The position numbers were made by a program, and so were the translations under genes. This document shows, piece by piece, positions 30,766 to 40,006 of a stretch of DNA of 64,000 nucleotides. Source of the stretch: Hydrogenophaga sp040372165. Lineage in GTDB: Bacteria > Pseudomonadota > Gammaproteobacteria > Burkholderiales > Burkholderiaceae_C. The notes below the pieces were generated by a model that saw only the letters and a program-made list of their open reading frames with translations, had not been told where the DNA came from and ran no database searches. The number at the start of each line of letters is the position of its first letter. Position 1 is the first letter of the stretch. The stretch lies in the NCBI RefSeq assembly GCF_040372165.1, contig NZ_BAABWG010000002.1, positions 62,001 to 126,000 on the forward strand, written 5' to 3'.

Positions 30766-31896
30766 ATGCTGCTCAATGAAGATCAAAAAATGGTTCGCGA
30801 TGCGGTGCGCGCGTTCGCACAAGAGCAACTCTGGCCCAAGGCAGCCGAATGGGACAAGCACCACACTTTTCCCAAGGACGTGCACAAAGGCCTGGCCGAG
30901 TTGGGTGCCTATGGCATTTGCGTGCCGGAAGCACTGGGCGGTGCGGGGCTGGACTACGTGACGCTGGCAGTGGTGCTGGAGGAAATCGCGGCAGGTGACG
31001 GTGGCACGAGCACTGTCATCTCTGTGACCAACTGCCCGGTCAACGCCATTCTCATGCGTTACGGCAGCTCGGAGCAGCAGGAGGAATGGCTGCGTCCGTT
31101 GGCGCAAGGCAAGCTGCTGGGTGCTTTCTGCCTGACCGAGCCGCATGTCGGGTCTGACGCTTCCGCGCTTCGCACCACCGCTGTGCTCGACGGCGGTGAA
31201 TACGTCATCAACGGGACCAAGCAGTTCATCACCAGTGGGCAAAACGGCGACGTGGCCATTGTGATTGCCGTGACAGACAAGGCCGCAGGCAAGCGCGGTA
31301 TGAGTGCGTTTCTGGTGCCCACCGAGAACACTGGCTATGTCGTCGACCGTCTGGAAGACAAGCTGGGCCAACATTCCAGCGATACGGCGCAAATCCGGTT
31401 CGACAACTGTCGCATTCCGGCACGCTTTCGCATCGGTGAGGAAGGCGAGGGCTACAAGATCGCACTTTCCGCACTGGAAGGCGGGCGCATTGGCATTGCG
31501 GCGCAGAGTGTCGGCATGGCGCGCAGCGCCTACGAATGCGCCTTGCAATACGCCAAGGAGCGGGAGAGCTTTGGGCAGCCCATCTTCCAGCATCAGGCGG
31601 TGGGCTTCCGTCTGGCGGAAATGGCCACACAAATCGAGGTGGCCAGAGCCATGGTGCACCATGCGGCGGCTTTGCGAGACGCTGGCGAGCCTTGCCTGAA
31701 AGAGGCGGCCATGGCCAAGCTGTTTGCCAGCGAGATGGCAGAAAAAGTGTGCAGTGACGCCATTCAGGTACATGGCGGCTACGGCTATGTCAGCGATTTT
31801 CCTGTGGAACGCATCTATCGGGATGTACGGGTGTGCCAGATCTATGAAGGTACGTCTGATGTGCAGAAAATACTGATTCAGCGCGCTATCGCCTGA
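30766..31896 (+). CDS. acyl-CoA dehydrogenase
   Basis: FAD-dependent acyl-CoA dehydrogenase of 376 residues, likely a homotetramer donating electrons to ETF. LTEPHVGSDAS, KQFITSGQNGD and the C-terminal catalytic E361 in IYEGTSDVQKI are present, the usual position for short/medium-chain enzymes, unlike the isovaleryl enzyme at 24.9 kb. GGAG lies a short way before the ATG. Chain length or branched specificity is not resolvable. Confidence 0.92.
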   Translation: MLLNEDQKMVRDAVRAFAQEQLWPKAAEWDKHHTFPKDVHKGLAELGAYGICVPEALGGAGLDYVTLAVVLEEIAAGDGGTSTVISVTNCPVNAILMRYGSSEQQEEWLRPLAQGKLLGAFCLTEPHVGSDASALRTTAVLDGGEYVINGTKQFITSGQNGDVAIVIAVTDKAAGKRGMSAFLVPTENTGYVVDRLEDKLGQHSSDTAQIRFDNCRIPARFRIGEEGEGYKIALSALEGGRIGIAAQSVGMARSAYECALQYAKERESFGQPIFQHQAVGFRLAEMATQIEVARAMVHHAAALRDAGEPCLKEAAMAKLFASEMAEKVCSDAIQVHGGYGYVSDFPVERIYRDVRVCQIYEGTSDVQKILIQRAIA

Positions 31897-31938
31897 AGTC
31901 TGCCCGCAGGTCTCTGGTCAGGCGTATGATTTCGCCCC

Positions 31939-33330
31939 ATGAAGATCATCATTCTGGGTGCGGGCCGAGTCGGCGAGAGCGTGGCGGAGAGCCTGGTATC
32001 CGAACAAAACGACATCACGGTCATTGACCAGGATCCTCACCGGCTTCGGCAGCTGGAAGAACGACTCGATCTTCGAGGTGTGGTGGGCAACGGAATTCAG
32101 CCGTCAGTGCTGCGCGAGGCAGGAGCACGCGATGCTGACATGATGATTGCCTGTGCTGCCTCTGATGAGTCCAACCTGGTGGTGTGCAAGATCGCGCACG
32201 ATGTGTTCAACGTCCCCACCACGGTGGCACGCCTGCGTTCGCCGGAATTCAATGAAGGCGACGAGCTGCTGGGCAAATCCGGTTTTGCTGTCGACAACGT
32301 GATCTGTCCGGAAGAGTCGGTCACCAAGTACATCCGGCAGCTCATCAGCTTCCCGGAGGCGCTGCAGGTGGTGGAGTTTTCGCAGCAGCGCGCGTGCCTG
32401 ATTGTGGTGCGCGCCTCGGCAGGTGGTGCTGTGGTGGGTCACACCATTGGTGAGCTCAAGGACCGCTTTCCTCACGCTGAGATGCGGGTGGTGGCGCTCT
32501 ACCGGCTGGATACCGAAATGGAAGCCAAGCCGAATACCCGCATTCTGCCGGGCGACGAGATTTTTGTGCTCGCTGATGTGCGCAAGATCCGCGCCGTGCT
32601 CAGTGCCATCCATAACGTGGACAAGCCGGTTCAGCGCGTGATGATCGCAGGCGGCGGCAAGGTGGGTTTGCGCCTGGCACGCAGCCTGGTGGGGCAATGT
32701 GAAGTCAAGATCATCGAACAGGACCGCGAGCGTTGCGAATATCTGGCCAGCCAGTTGCCGTCGAGCATGCTGATCCTGCATGGTGATGGTGCCGACGAAG
32801 ACCTGCTGCTGGAAGAGAACGTGGGCGAGATGGACATGTTCCTGTCCCTCACCAGCGATGACGAAGACAACATCATGTCAGCCATGCTGGCCAAGCGAAT
32901 GGGTGCCAACCGCGTGATGGCGCTGATCAACCGCCGTGCCTACGCGGACATGATGCAGGGAAGCACGATCGATATCGCCATCTCGCCTTCGCAAACCGTC
33001 ATTGGCGAATTGCTGGCACACCTGCGGCGCGGCGATGTGGCAGCCGTGCACAGTTTGCGTCACGGCGCGGCCGAGGCACTGGAAGGCATTGCTCGTGGGG
33101 ATGTGAAAACGTCGAAGCTGGTCGGGCGCCGGGTTGAGGAAATCGACTTGCCGCCGGGCGCGCGAATTGGCGCCATCGTGCGAGGGAAAGACAAGGCCTC
33201 AGAGGTGTTGATGCCCCATCACGATACCCTGATCGAAACGGACGATCACATCATCATCTTCATCCCGAACAAGCGTCATGTGAAAGAAGTTGAGAAACTG
33301 TTCACGGTGAGCGCAACCTTCTTCGGTTGA
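31939..33330 (+). CDS. trkA: Trk potassium uptake, peripheral NAD-binding subunit
   Basis: Cytoplasmic gating subunit of the Trk K+ transporter, 463 residues. It has two RCK halves, each with a nucleotide-binding glycine motif (GAGRVGESVAESL at 7-19 and GGGKVGLRLARSL near 238-250) and each followed by a TrkA-C domain. It is immediately followed by two TrkH genes. The ATG is 42 bp after the acyl-CoA dehydrogenase stop with no obvious terminator between. Confidence 0.96.
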   Translation: MKIIILGAGRVGESVAESLVSEQNDITVIDQDPHRLRQLEERLDLRGVVGNGIQPSVLREAGARDADMMIACAASDESNLVVCKIAHDVFNVPTTVARLRSPEFNEGDELLGKSGFAVDNVICPEESVTKYIRQLISFPEALQVVEFSQQRACLIVVRASAGGAVVGHTIGELKDRFPHAEMRVVALYRLDTEMEAKPNTRILPGDEIFVLADVRKIRAVLSAIHNVDKPVQRVMIAGGGKVGLRLARSLVGQCEVKIIEQDRERCEYLASQLPSSMLILHGDGADEDLLLEENVGEMDMFLSLTSDDEDNIMSAMLAKRMGANRVMALINRRAYADMMQGSTIDIAISPSQTVIGELLAHLRRGDVAAVHSLRHGAAEALEGIARGDVKTSKLVGRRVEEIDLPPGARIGAIVRGKDKASEVLMPHHDTLIETDDHIIIFIPNKRHVKEVEKLFTVSATFFG

Positions 33331-33353
33331 TTCTGGCCTGGCCCAGGACGCGC

Positions 33354-34844
33354 ATGTCCAGCTCCCATTTGACTCCGGTGCGGCGCGTGATGCCGTTGCT
33401 GGGGGCCATTGTGATGGTGTTTGCGTTGACCATGGCTGTTCCGATGGGGGTTTCGCTGTTCATTCACGACGGCGCCGAGCGAGCCTTTCCACTGGCAATG
33501 GTGGTCACGTTTCTTGCGGGGGTCGCGTTTCGGTTTGGCCTGGGTCGGAGGTACTTCAAGATAGAGCTCCACAATCGGGACGGCATTTTGCTCGTGGGGC
33601 TGGCCTGGACCCTCTTGCCGGTCTTCGCCACGATTCCGTTGCTGGTCTATTTTCGGCAGCAGGGCATGCCACTGACCTTCACTCAGGCTTATTTTGAGGC
33701 GGTGTCCGGGTTGACGACGACGGGGGCGACGGTGCTGACCGGCCTGGATGCCCTGCCAGGGTCGATCAACCTGTGGCGATGCATGCTCCAGTGGCTGGGC
33801 GGTATGGGCATTCTGGTGTTGGCGGTCGCTATCTTGCCCATGCTCGGTGCTGGCAGCAGCCTGATCTTTCGCGCCGAGGCCACCGGCCCCATGAAGGACA
33901 ACAAGCTCACACCGCGTATCACCGAGACGGCCAAGGGGCTGTGGTCGGTCTACGCGGGCCTGTCGATGGCATGCGCGCTGGCTTACTGGTGGGGCGGGAT
34001 GACGCCACTGGACGCCGTGATTCACATGTTTGCGACCCTGAGCCTGGGTGGCCTGTCGTCGCACGACGCGAGCTTCGCCTATTTCAATTCGGCGACACTG
34101 GAATGGATCGCCATCGTCTTCATGTCCTTGGCCAGTTGTAATTTTGCGCTGTACTTTGTGGCGTTCTCAAAGCGTCAGCCGATGCGCGTCTGGCAGGATG
34201 CAGAATGGCGCGCCACCATCGGGCTTCTCATCGCGAGCAGTGTGGCCGTGGCTGCATTGCTGCTGGCCAAGGGGACCATGCATGACCCTTGGGAGACATT
34301 GCGGGTCTCGCTGTTCAATGTGATCTCCATAGCATCGACCACAGGTTTTTCCTCGGTGGACTACACCTTGTGGCCGGTGTTTGCTCCCATCTTCATGATC
34401 ATGCTCTCTGGCGTGGCCACCAGCGCAGGTTCGACCGGGGCGGGCATCAAGATGGCCCGGATGGTGATCCTGTTCAAGCAGGCCCGGCGCGAGATGAAAC
34501 GCCTGGTCCACCCGCGGGCTGTGATCCCTGTGACATTGGGCGGACACCTTGTGGAGGGCTCCACTATCTCGTCGGTGCTGGGATTCATGCTGATCTATGG
34601 TGGCACCATCACATCACTGACAATGGTGCTGCTGCTCACAGACATGGAGTTCGATACGGCGTTCAGTGCCGTGGTAGCCTGTGTGAACAACATGGGACCG
34701 GGCCTGAACGAAGTCGGACCTGCCGGCAATTACGCAGGCCTCAGCGCTTTTCAGTCCTGGGTGTGTTGCGTGGCCATGCTGCTGGGTCGTCTGGAAATGA
34801 TCTCCTTCCTCGTCCTGTTTACCCCGGGGTTCTGGCGAAAGTAG
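33354..34844 (+). CDS. trkH: TrkH-family potassium uptake protein (first copy)
   Basis: Inner-membrane K+ channel subunit, 496 residues from the ATG at 33354 (AGGA precedes it; the frame is open from a TTG at 33327 that overlaps trkA). The four selectivity-filter loops are recognisable: SGLTTTGATVL, SLGGLSSHD, IASTTGFSS and NNMGPGL, each with its key glycine. It assembles as a dimer on a TrkA ring. About ten hydrophobic segments are visible. It is followed by a second TrkH after 35 bp. Confidence 0.94.
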   Translation: MSSSHLTPVRRVMPLLGAIVMVFALTMAVPMGVSLFIHDGAERAFPLAMVVTFLAGVAFRFGLGRRYFKIELHNRDGILLVGLAWTLLPVFATIPLLVYFRQQGMPLTFTQAYFEAVSGLTTTGATVLTGLDALPGSINLWRCMLQWLGGMGILVLAVAILPMLGAGSSLIFRAEATGPMKDNKLTPRITETAKGLWSVYAGLSMACALAYWWGGMTPLDAVIHMFATLSLGGLSSHDASFAYFNSATLEWIAIVFMSLASCNFALYFVAFSKRQPMRVWQDAEWRATIGLLIASSVAVAALLLAKGTMHDPWETLRVSLFNVISIASTTGFSSVDYTLWPVFAPIFMIMLSGVATSAGSTGAGIKMARMVILFKQARREMKRLVHPRAVIPVTLGGHLVEGSTISSVLGFMLIYGGTITSLTMVLLLTDMEFDTAFSAVVACVNNMGPGLNEVGPAGNYAGLSAFQSWVCCVAMLLGRLEMISFLVLFTPGFWRK

Positions 34845-34879
34845 TCACCCCATAGAAAATCAAGAACGGAGCGACGGTT

Positions 34880-36340
34880 TTGTATACCTGGATGCCGGTG
34901 TTCAACGTGTTTGCACGCGTGTTGTTCGCCTTCTCTTTGGTGTTTTTGGTGCCGCTGGGCTGGGCCTGGAGCGAAGACCACGAGCGCTATCGCTATGTCT
35001 GGGAAGGCGCAGGCGCACTGACGGCCATCACCGGATGGGTCTTGTGGCTGATTTCGCGCAAACACACGCGGGAGCTGCAGGCCAAGGACGGTTTCTTGCT
35101 GGTGAATCTGGTCTGGCTGATCCTGCCAGCCTTTGCTGCCATTCCGCTGATGTTCACCGTGCCTGACATCACCTGGACGAGGGCCTACTTTGAGGCCATG
35201 AGCGCACTCACGGCAACTGGCGCCACAGCGCTCAGCGGACTCGACCACTTGCCCGTTTCGGTGAATGTGTGGCGCTGCTTTTTGCAGCTGGTCGGTGGCC
35301 TGGGCATCATGCTGCTGGTGGTGGCGGTTCTGCCCATGCTGGGCCTGGGAGGGTACCAGCTGTACAAGGCCGAGACCCCCGGCCCCATGAAGGATGCCAA
35401 GTTCACTCCGCGCATTTCCGAGACCGCGCGTGGTCTGTGGGGTGTCTACTTCGGCTTCTCTGCGGCTTGCCTGCTGGCGTACCGGTGGGCAGGCATGAGT
35501 TGGGCGGATGCGTTCATGCACATGTGTACCACCATGGGTCTGGGAGGCTTTTCTTCGCATGACGCGAGCATCGGTCATTTTGATTCGGCGGCTGTGGAGA
35601 TCGTGGCATCGGTCTTCATGGCACTGGCCGGCATCAACTTTCTGCGCTATTTCATCGTGATTCGTAGCCGCTCGTTGATGCCGCTCGTGCGCGACAGGGA
35701 GATCTTCACCTATGTGCTCGTGCTGGTGGCGTCGATTGGGCTGGTCACCATCTTGCTGATCGGTCACGATGTGTACGAGCACCCGCTGGATGCATTGCGA
35801 TCGAGCACCTTTCATGTGCTCTCACTGGCCACCACCACCGGTTACGCCTCGACGGACTATGCTCTCTGGCCCGTCTTTGCACCGGTGTTGCTGATGTTCC
35901 TGGGCTGCTTTGTCTCTTGCGCCGGTTCAACGGGCGGCGGCATCAAGATGGTTCGCATGGTCTTGCTGGTCAAGCAGGCCCGGCGTGAGCTGGTGCGAAT
36001 CATCCATCCTCGAGTGGTCAACCCGGTGACCCTGGGGGGGCAAACACTGCCTGTGTCCGTGCTCACGGCCACTTTCGGGTTCATGCTGATCTATGGTGCC
36101 GTGACCATGTTTCTGACCATGGTGATGATGCTGACAGGAATGGACATCGTGACTGCGTTTTCTTCCGTGGTCGCCACTGTGAACAACATCGGCCCTGGCC
36201 TGGGGGCGGTGGGCCCGGCCAGCAATTACGGCGTGCTCAGCGAATTCCAGATTGCCGTGCTGTCGCTGGCCATGCTGCTGGGGCGGCTGGAATTGCTCTC
36301 TGTCCTCGTTCTCTTCACCGGGGCCTTTTGGCGGAAGTAA
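34880..36340 (+). CDS. trkH: TrkH-family potassium uptake protein (second copy)
   Basis: A second, clearly paralogous Trk channel subunit of 486 residues. Filter loops SALTATGATAL, GLGGFSSHD, LATTTGYAS and NNIGPGL keep all glycines, so it should conduct. It is similar to the first copy along its whole length but diverged (for example GGYQLYKAETPGPMKD versus GSSLIFRAEATGPMKD), so it is an old duplication. The start is TTG with GGAG upstream; an ATG four codons later is an alternative. A terminator follows at 36435. Confidence 0.93.
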   Translation: MYTWMPVFNVFARVLFAFSLVFLVPLGWAWSEDHERYRYVWEGAGALTAITGWVLWLISRKHTRELQAKDGFLLVNLVWLILPAFAAIPLMFTVPDITWTRAYFEAMSALTATGATALSGLDHLPVSVNVWRCFLQLVGGLGIMLLVVAVLPMLGLGGYQLYKAETPGPMKDAKFTPRISETARGLWGVYFGFSAACLLAYRWAGMSWADAFMHMCTTMGLGGFSSHDASIGHFDSAAVEIVASVFMALAGINFLRYFIVIRSRSLMPLVRDREIFTYVLVLVASIGLVTILLIGHDVYEHPLDALRSSTFHVLSLATTTGYASTDYALWPVFAPVLLMFLGCFVSCAGSTGGGIKMVRMVLLVKQARRELVRIIHPRVVNPVTLGGQTLPVSVLTATFGFMLIYGAVTMFLTMVMMLTGMDIVTAFSSVVATVNNIGPGLGAVGPASNYGVLSEFQIAVLSLAMLLGRLELLSVLVLFTGAFWRK

Positions 36341-36434
36341 GGACGCCCCCTGCGGCGCTTTGCGCCGTCCCCCACTGAGGGACGTTGCGCACGGGCCGGG
36401 GAACCCGGACCCGTCGCAACCTGGGATATGCTGC

Positions 36435-36457
36435 GCCCCTCACTTGAGGGGCTTTTT
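36435..36457 (+). terminator. rho-independent terminator after the trk genes
   Basis: GCCCCTC-ACTT-GAGGGGC followed by TTTTT, about 95 bp after the second trkH stop. Confidence 0.85.
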
Positions 36458-36511
36458 GCTTTTGGGAGTTGGTATTGGCATTTCAGCCAGTAGTTACCAT
36501 TCATCACTTCC

Positions 36512-37058
36512 GAGCGTCTCTTCTTTCATCTCTCCTTTTCTCCCCCCCCCTATCCCCCCCGCCCCTTTCCACCCCCGCCGGGGCGGAAAGGGGAGCCTTT
36601 AAACATTCGGCTTCTGCGAGTTGGACGGGTGGCTACTGGCGGGAGGTTGCCAGTGCTCCTGGCTCACCACGGTTTCTCCATCGCTGTCGTAGAGACTTCG
36701 CCTGCTCATGGTTCGCTCAAGGCCGCCTGCCAACTTTGCCGCTGCGCGGCTCGTTGGCACGCTGCTGGCGAGACAAGTAACTTCCAGCAGATTTGTGACG
36801 CGCGAAGTCAGCGCCTAACTGACAAGCCGCAAAGCGGCAAAGTCAGATGGGCGCCGTGGGCGTGAAGACGAAAGCCGAGGCCCCTACGACAGCTTCAGCG
36901 AAATGCATGTACCCCAAACCACGGTGGCGACGCATCGAGCCGTAGAAGCGCAGCCAGAAACCAGAAGCCAAATGAGAGCTCCCCCTTTCCGCCCGGCGGG
37001 GTGGAAAGGGGGCTGGGGGGATAGGGGGGAGAACAAGGAAGATCGAAGGAAAGAACGC
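36512..37058. repeat. ~550-bp element with ~105-bp inverted ends
   Basis: The left end (36512-36619) and right end (about 36950-37058) are imperfect inverted copies of each other: a pyrimidine-rich stretch, runs of C broken by TAT, a GC hairpin (CCCCTTTCC...GGAAAGGGG) and a CATT-GGCTTCTG motif. The middle about 330 bp has no convincing gene but holds a hairpin at 36819-36846. It fills the gap between the convergent trkH and GST-like genes. It could be a non-autonomous mobile element, or two copies of an extragenic repeat each placed downstream of its gene. Confidence 0.6.
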
Positions 37059-37117
37059 TTCAAGCGAACAAGCGAACAAGCGAGTTGGCCCCAGCTTGAG
37101 AAGGCAAAGAAGAAGCA

Positions 37118-37846
37118 TCACTTCGGCACAGAAGGAATCATCAACCCCCTCTCCACCGCCGGCCGCGCCTCAAACGCCTTCACCACCCTCGCCAGATGAG
37201 GAAAGTCCTCAAACCCCACCAGCGCACCAGCGTCATAAAACCCCACCAGATTACGCACCCAAGGCCAGATGGCGATGTCGGCGATGGTGTAGTCCTGCCC
37301 CATGATCCAGGGGCGGTTGTCTTTGGCCATCTGGCCTTCGAGTACGCCCAGCAAGCGACGAGACTCTGCCGCGTAGCGGTCACGCGGGCGTTTGTCTTCG
37401 TATTCCTTCCCTGCGAACTTGTGGAAGAAACCCAGCTGGCCAAACATGGGCCCCACGCCGCCCATCTGGAACATCAGCCATTGCAATGTTTCGTACCGCC
37501 TGGCACCGTCTTTGGCCAGCAGCATGCCGGTCTTGTCCGCCAGATAGATCAGGATGGCGCCGGACTCGAACAGCGTCATCGGCTGGCCGTCCGGGCCGTG
37601 GGGGTCAAGAATTGCCGGGATCTTGTTGTTCGGGTTGAGTGAGAGAAACGCCGGAGAGTTCTGATCGCTGGTACCAAACGATACCAGGTGAGGCTCATAG
37701 GGCAGTCCCGTCTCTTCCAGCATGATCGACGCCTTGACCCCGTTGGGGGTGTTCAGGGAGTAGAGCTGGAGTCGGTCCGGGTGGCGCGCAGGCCATTTGC
37801 TCGTGATATTGAAGCGAGAAAGATCTGATTCAGCCATGGGAGTCAC
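37118..37846 (-). CDS. glutathione S-transferase-like disulfide-bond oxidoreductase (YfcG/YghU type)
   Basis: A 242-residue GST-fold protein. The N-terminal thioredoxin-like domain has LNTPNGVKASIMLEE, the Thr/Asn-Pro-Asn-Gly motif of Nu-class YfcG/YghU proteins that bind glutathione disulfide, then NPNNKIPAI and ESGAILIYLADK. The helical C-terminal domain has the DYTIADIAIWPWV motif. These proteins reduce disulfides or act on peroxides with glutathione. It stands alone on the minus strand between the inverted element and the rhodanese gene. Confidence 0.9.
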   Translation of the reverse strand: MTPMAESDLSRFNITSKWPARHPDRLQLYSLNTPNGVKASIMLEETGLPYEPHLVSFGTSDQNSPAFLSLNPNNKIPAILDPHGPDGQPMTLFESGAILIYLADKTGMLLAKDGARRYETLQWLMFQMGGVGPMFGQLGFFHKFAGKEYEDKRPRDRYAAESRRLLGVLEGQMAKDNRPWIMGQDYTIADIAIWPWVRNLVGFYDAGALVGFEDFPHLARVVKAFEARPAVERGLMIPSVPK

Positions 37847-37885
37847 CTCCTGTGTGTGAAGCCTGTGTTGTACCCCTTACGGGTT

Positions 37886-37907
37886 CGTGTTTAGGACGTG
37901 TTTAGGA
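37886..37907. repeat. tandem 11-bp direct repeat in the GST-rhodanese divergent spacer
   Basis: CGTGTTTAGGA occurs twice without a gap (37886-37896, 37897-37907) and is followed by CGTT. The 229-bp spacer between the divergent GST-like and rhodanese genes has no other clear feature. It may be a regulator-binding site. Confidence 0.45.
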
Positions 37908-38075
37908 CGTTAGCACTGAGGGAAAGTACGCACGATTTGCTGGGTCAAGGGTATGGCTCCTGTAAGCATGGTAGGTCTACTATTGGGGTTCGGCCACTTC
38001 CAGTGGAGGCTGGCCGCTTGCGGGCCAAGCACATGCGCCAGGCTGGACGAAAAAAGAGACGTAGAGGAGCAGAAC

Positions 38076-38516
38076 ATGCCAATCACCAAAGGCTTCAAAG
38101 CACTGGTGGATGAAGCCAATGCGCAGGTCACCACCTACACCGTGGGGCAAGTACGTTCTCGCTTGCATGCCGACCCCAAGTTGCAATTGGTGGATATCCG
38201 TGACATTCGCGAACTGGAAAGAGAGGGAACCGTTCCTGGGTCCCTGTTCGCGCCACGCGGCATGCTTGAGTTCTGGTTTGACCCAGAGTCCCCGTACTAC
38301 AAGCCTGCCTTCGGCGATGAAGGCAAGGAGTATGTGCTCTACTGCGGAGCCGGCTGGCGCAGTGCCTTGGCCGCCAAGACGCTGCAAGACATGGGTATGA
38401 CCAATGTTGCCCACATGGACGGCGGCTTTGGTGCCTGGTCCAAGGCGGGCGCACCGACAGAGACTTTGCAGTCTCACCGGGCCCGCAGCTCACAACGCCG
38501 CCCTCTGGCGGCATGA
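38076..38516 (+). CDS. rhodanese-like domain protein (sulfurtransferase)
   Basis: A single-domain rhodanese of 146 residues. The active-site loop is CGAGWRS with C90 as the persulfide-forming cysteine, followed by the AKTLQDMGMTNVAHMDGGFGAW end of the fold. The ATG at 38076 follows AGAGGAG; the frame is open upstream but that part is not conserved-looking. It overlaps the YchJ-like gene by ATGA, so the two are coupled. The physiological sulfur acceptor is unknown. Confidence 0.9.
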   Translation: MPITKGFKALVDEANAQVTTYTVGQVRSRLHADPKLQLVDIRDIRELEREGTVPGSLFAPRGMLEFWFDPESPYYKPAFGDEGKEYVLYCGAGWRSALAAKTLQDMGMTNVAHMDGGFGAWSKAGAPTETLQSHRARSSQRRPLAA

Positions 38517-38947
38517 GCGTCGCCAGCGAAGCGTGCCCCTGCGGGAGAACGGCAGGGCGCAGTGACCGTGCGCTTGCACTGGCAGATTGCTGCGGCAGGT
38601 ACCACCGGGGTGATGTCCCTGCGCCCGATGCCGAGTCGCTCATGCGCTCGCGCTACAGCGCCTATGTGTTGGGCTTGAATGATTACCTGATGCAAACTTG
38701 GCATCCGGACACACGCCCTGAATCCGTCGACGCCGACCCTAACGTGCATTGGCTGGGGCTGAGCGTGAAGCACCATGGCATGACGGGGGAGCACACGGCG
38801 GACGTGCGATTTGTGGCGCGTTACAAAACCACGGGGGAAGGCGGCGGCAAGGCACAACGCATGGAAGAACTCAGCCGCTTCGTGCGTGAGGTGGACGAAG
38901 GCGGCGTCGAGCGCTGGCTCTATGTTGACGGCGACGTCACTGACTGA
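38513..38947 (+). CDS. ychJ: YchJ-family protein with SEC-C-like zinc motif
   Basis: A 144-residue UPF0225/YchJ-type protein. The N-terminus has C8-X-C10 and a later CC-X-R-Y-H pattern resembling a SEC-C zinc site, followed by ESLMRSRYSAYVLG and an NTF2-like domain ending with WLYVDGD. The function is not established. It overlaps the rhodanese stop (ATGA), suggesting a shared redox or sulfur-related role, which is inference. Confidence 0.9.
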   Translation: MSVASEACPCGRTAGRSDRALALADCCGRYHRGDVPAPDAESLMRSRYSAYVLGLNDYLMQTWHPDTRPESVDADPNVHWLGLSVKHHGMTGEHTADVRFVARYKTTGEGGGKAQRMEELSRFVREVDEGGVERWLYVDGDVTD

Positions 38948-39074
38948 GGGCGCCGCTTGGCCTTCGCCTCGGCAGGCGAGCGGGCCTCGTGTCTTGGGCT
39001 AGACTGAGCACCTCCAGTCAGTCAACAAGTCAGTCACAAGAACCATCCCGGCGGGTCAGGGCCTGAATTTATCC

Positions 39075-39731
39075 ATGAAATTTGAAGCGGTGCTGTTCGA
39101 TTGCGACGGCGTTCTGGTGGACAGCGAACCCATCACCAACGGCGTGTTGTGTCAGATGCTCAACGAAGCGGGGTGGGCCTTGAGCCAGGCCGACTGCGAG
39201 CGCATCTTCATCGGCAAAGCGGTGCGCGACGAGCGCGCGCGCATCGAGGCCGAAACGGGCACACCGCTGACCGACGAGTGGATGACAGCGTTTTACGCGC
39301 GGCGCGACCAGCGGCTGCGAGCCGAACTCAAAGCCATGGACGGGGCACTGGAGGCCGTGAGAGCTGCGCATCGCCACACGAGCGGTCGCATCGCTTGTGC
39401 ATCAGGCGCCGACAAGGCCAAAGTCATCATGCAGATCGAGATGGCGGGTATGTCACCATATTTTGGCGAGGGCATTTTCAGCGGTCATGACCTGCCACGT
39501 TCCAAGCCCGCTCCCGACGTGTACCTGGCTGCGGCTTCGCACCTGAACGTAGCACCCGCGAACTGTCTGGTGATTGAAGACACGGCCACTGGCGTGCGTG
39601 CCGGGTTGGAGGCCGGTGCCACGGTGTGGGGCTACTGCCCGGCCGGTCATGGGCGGGCATTCGAGGGGCTGCCTGTGGCGCGGATTTTTCACCACATGGA
39701 CGAGCTCAGCCAGGCCATGGCAACACGCTAA
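39075..39731 (+). CDS. HAD-IA family hydrolase (phosphoglycolate/beta-phosphoglucomutase-like)
   Basis: A 218-residue haloacid dehalogenase-superfamily phosphatase. Nucleophile D9 and acid/base D11 lie in FDCDGVLVDSEP, the second motif in CASGADKAK, the lysine in KPAPDVYL and the acidic metal site in VIEDTATGVRAG. The alpha-helical cap between residues 15 and 85 is the type found in phosphoglucomutase-like and phosphatase members. The substrate is unknown. It is followed by a glutaredoxin gene after 9 bp. Confidence 0.9.
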   Translation: MKFEAVLFDCDGVLVDSEPITNGVLCQMLNEAGWALSQADCERIFIGKAVRDERARIEAETGTPLTDEWMTAFYARRDQRLRAELKAMDGALEAVRAAHRHTSGRIACASGADKAKVIMQIEMAGMSPYFGEGIFSGHDLPRSKPAPDVYLAAASHLNVAPANCLVIEDTATGVRAGLEAGATVWGYCPAGHGRAFEGLPVARIFHHMDELSQAMATR

Positions 39732-39740
39732 ACTGCCGCC

Positions 39741-39983
39741 ATGAACCTGAAAATCGTTGTCTATTCCAAGTCCGCCTGCCCGCAGTGCGATTCAGCCAAG
39801 ATGCTGCTCAAGTCGAGATCGCTCGACTTTGAAGAAGTCAGGATTGACGACGAAGAAGAGCGCCTGGCCTTCTATGCCAAATGCGGTCCGTCGGTTCGGC
39901 AGATGCCACAGATCTTCATCAACGATCAGCGCGTGGGTGGCCTGACGGGCCTGCAGGCAGCGCTGACGCAGATCGGGAAGTAA
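39741..39983 (+). CDS. glutaredoxin
   Basis: An 80-residue dithiol glutaredoxin with active site CPQC (C13, C16), the cis-proline region VRQMPQIFI and the glutathione-binding GGLTGLQAA motif. The start ATG is only 9 bp after the HAD gene. It reduces disulfides or mixed glutathione disulfides in the cytoplasm using glutathione. Confidence 0.92.
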   Translation: MNLKIVVYSKSACPQCDSAKMLLKSRSLDFEEVRIDDEEERLAFYAKCGPSVRQMPQIFINDQRVGGLTGLQAALTQIGK

Positions 39984-40006
39984 GGCCAGCGCTCAGTGGC
40001 GGGGGT

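Noticed and set aside
36469..36865. Overlapping short frames inside the inverted element
   Set aside because: Pro/Ser/Arg-rich translations of a hairpin-rich repeat, no ribosome binding site and no domain.
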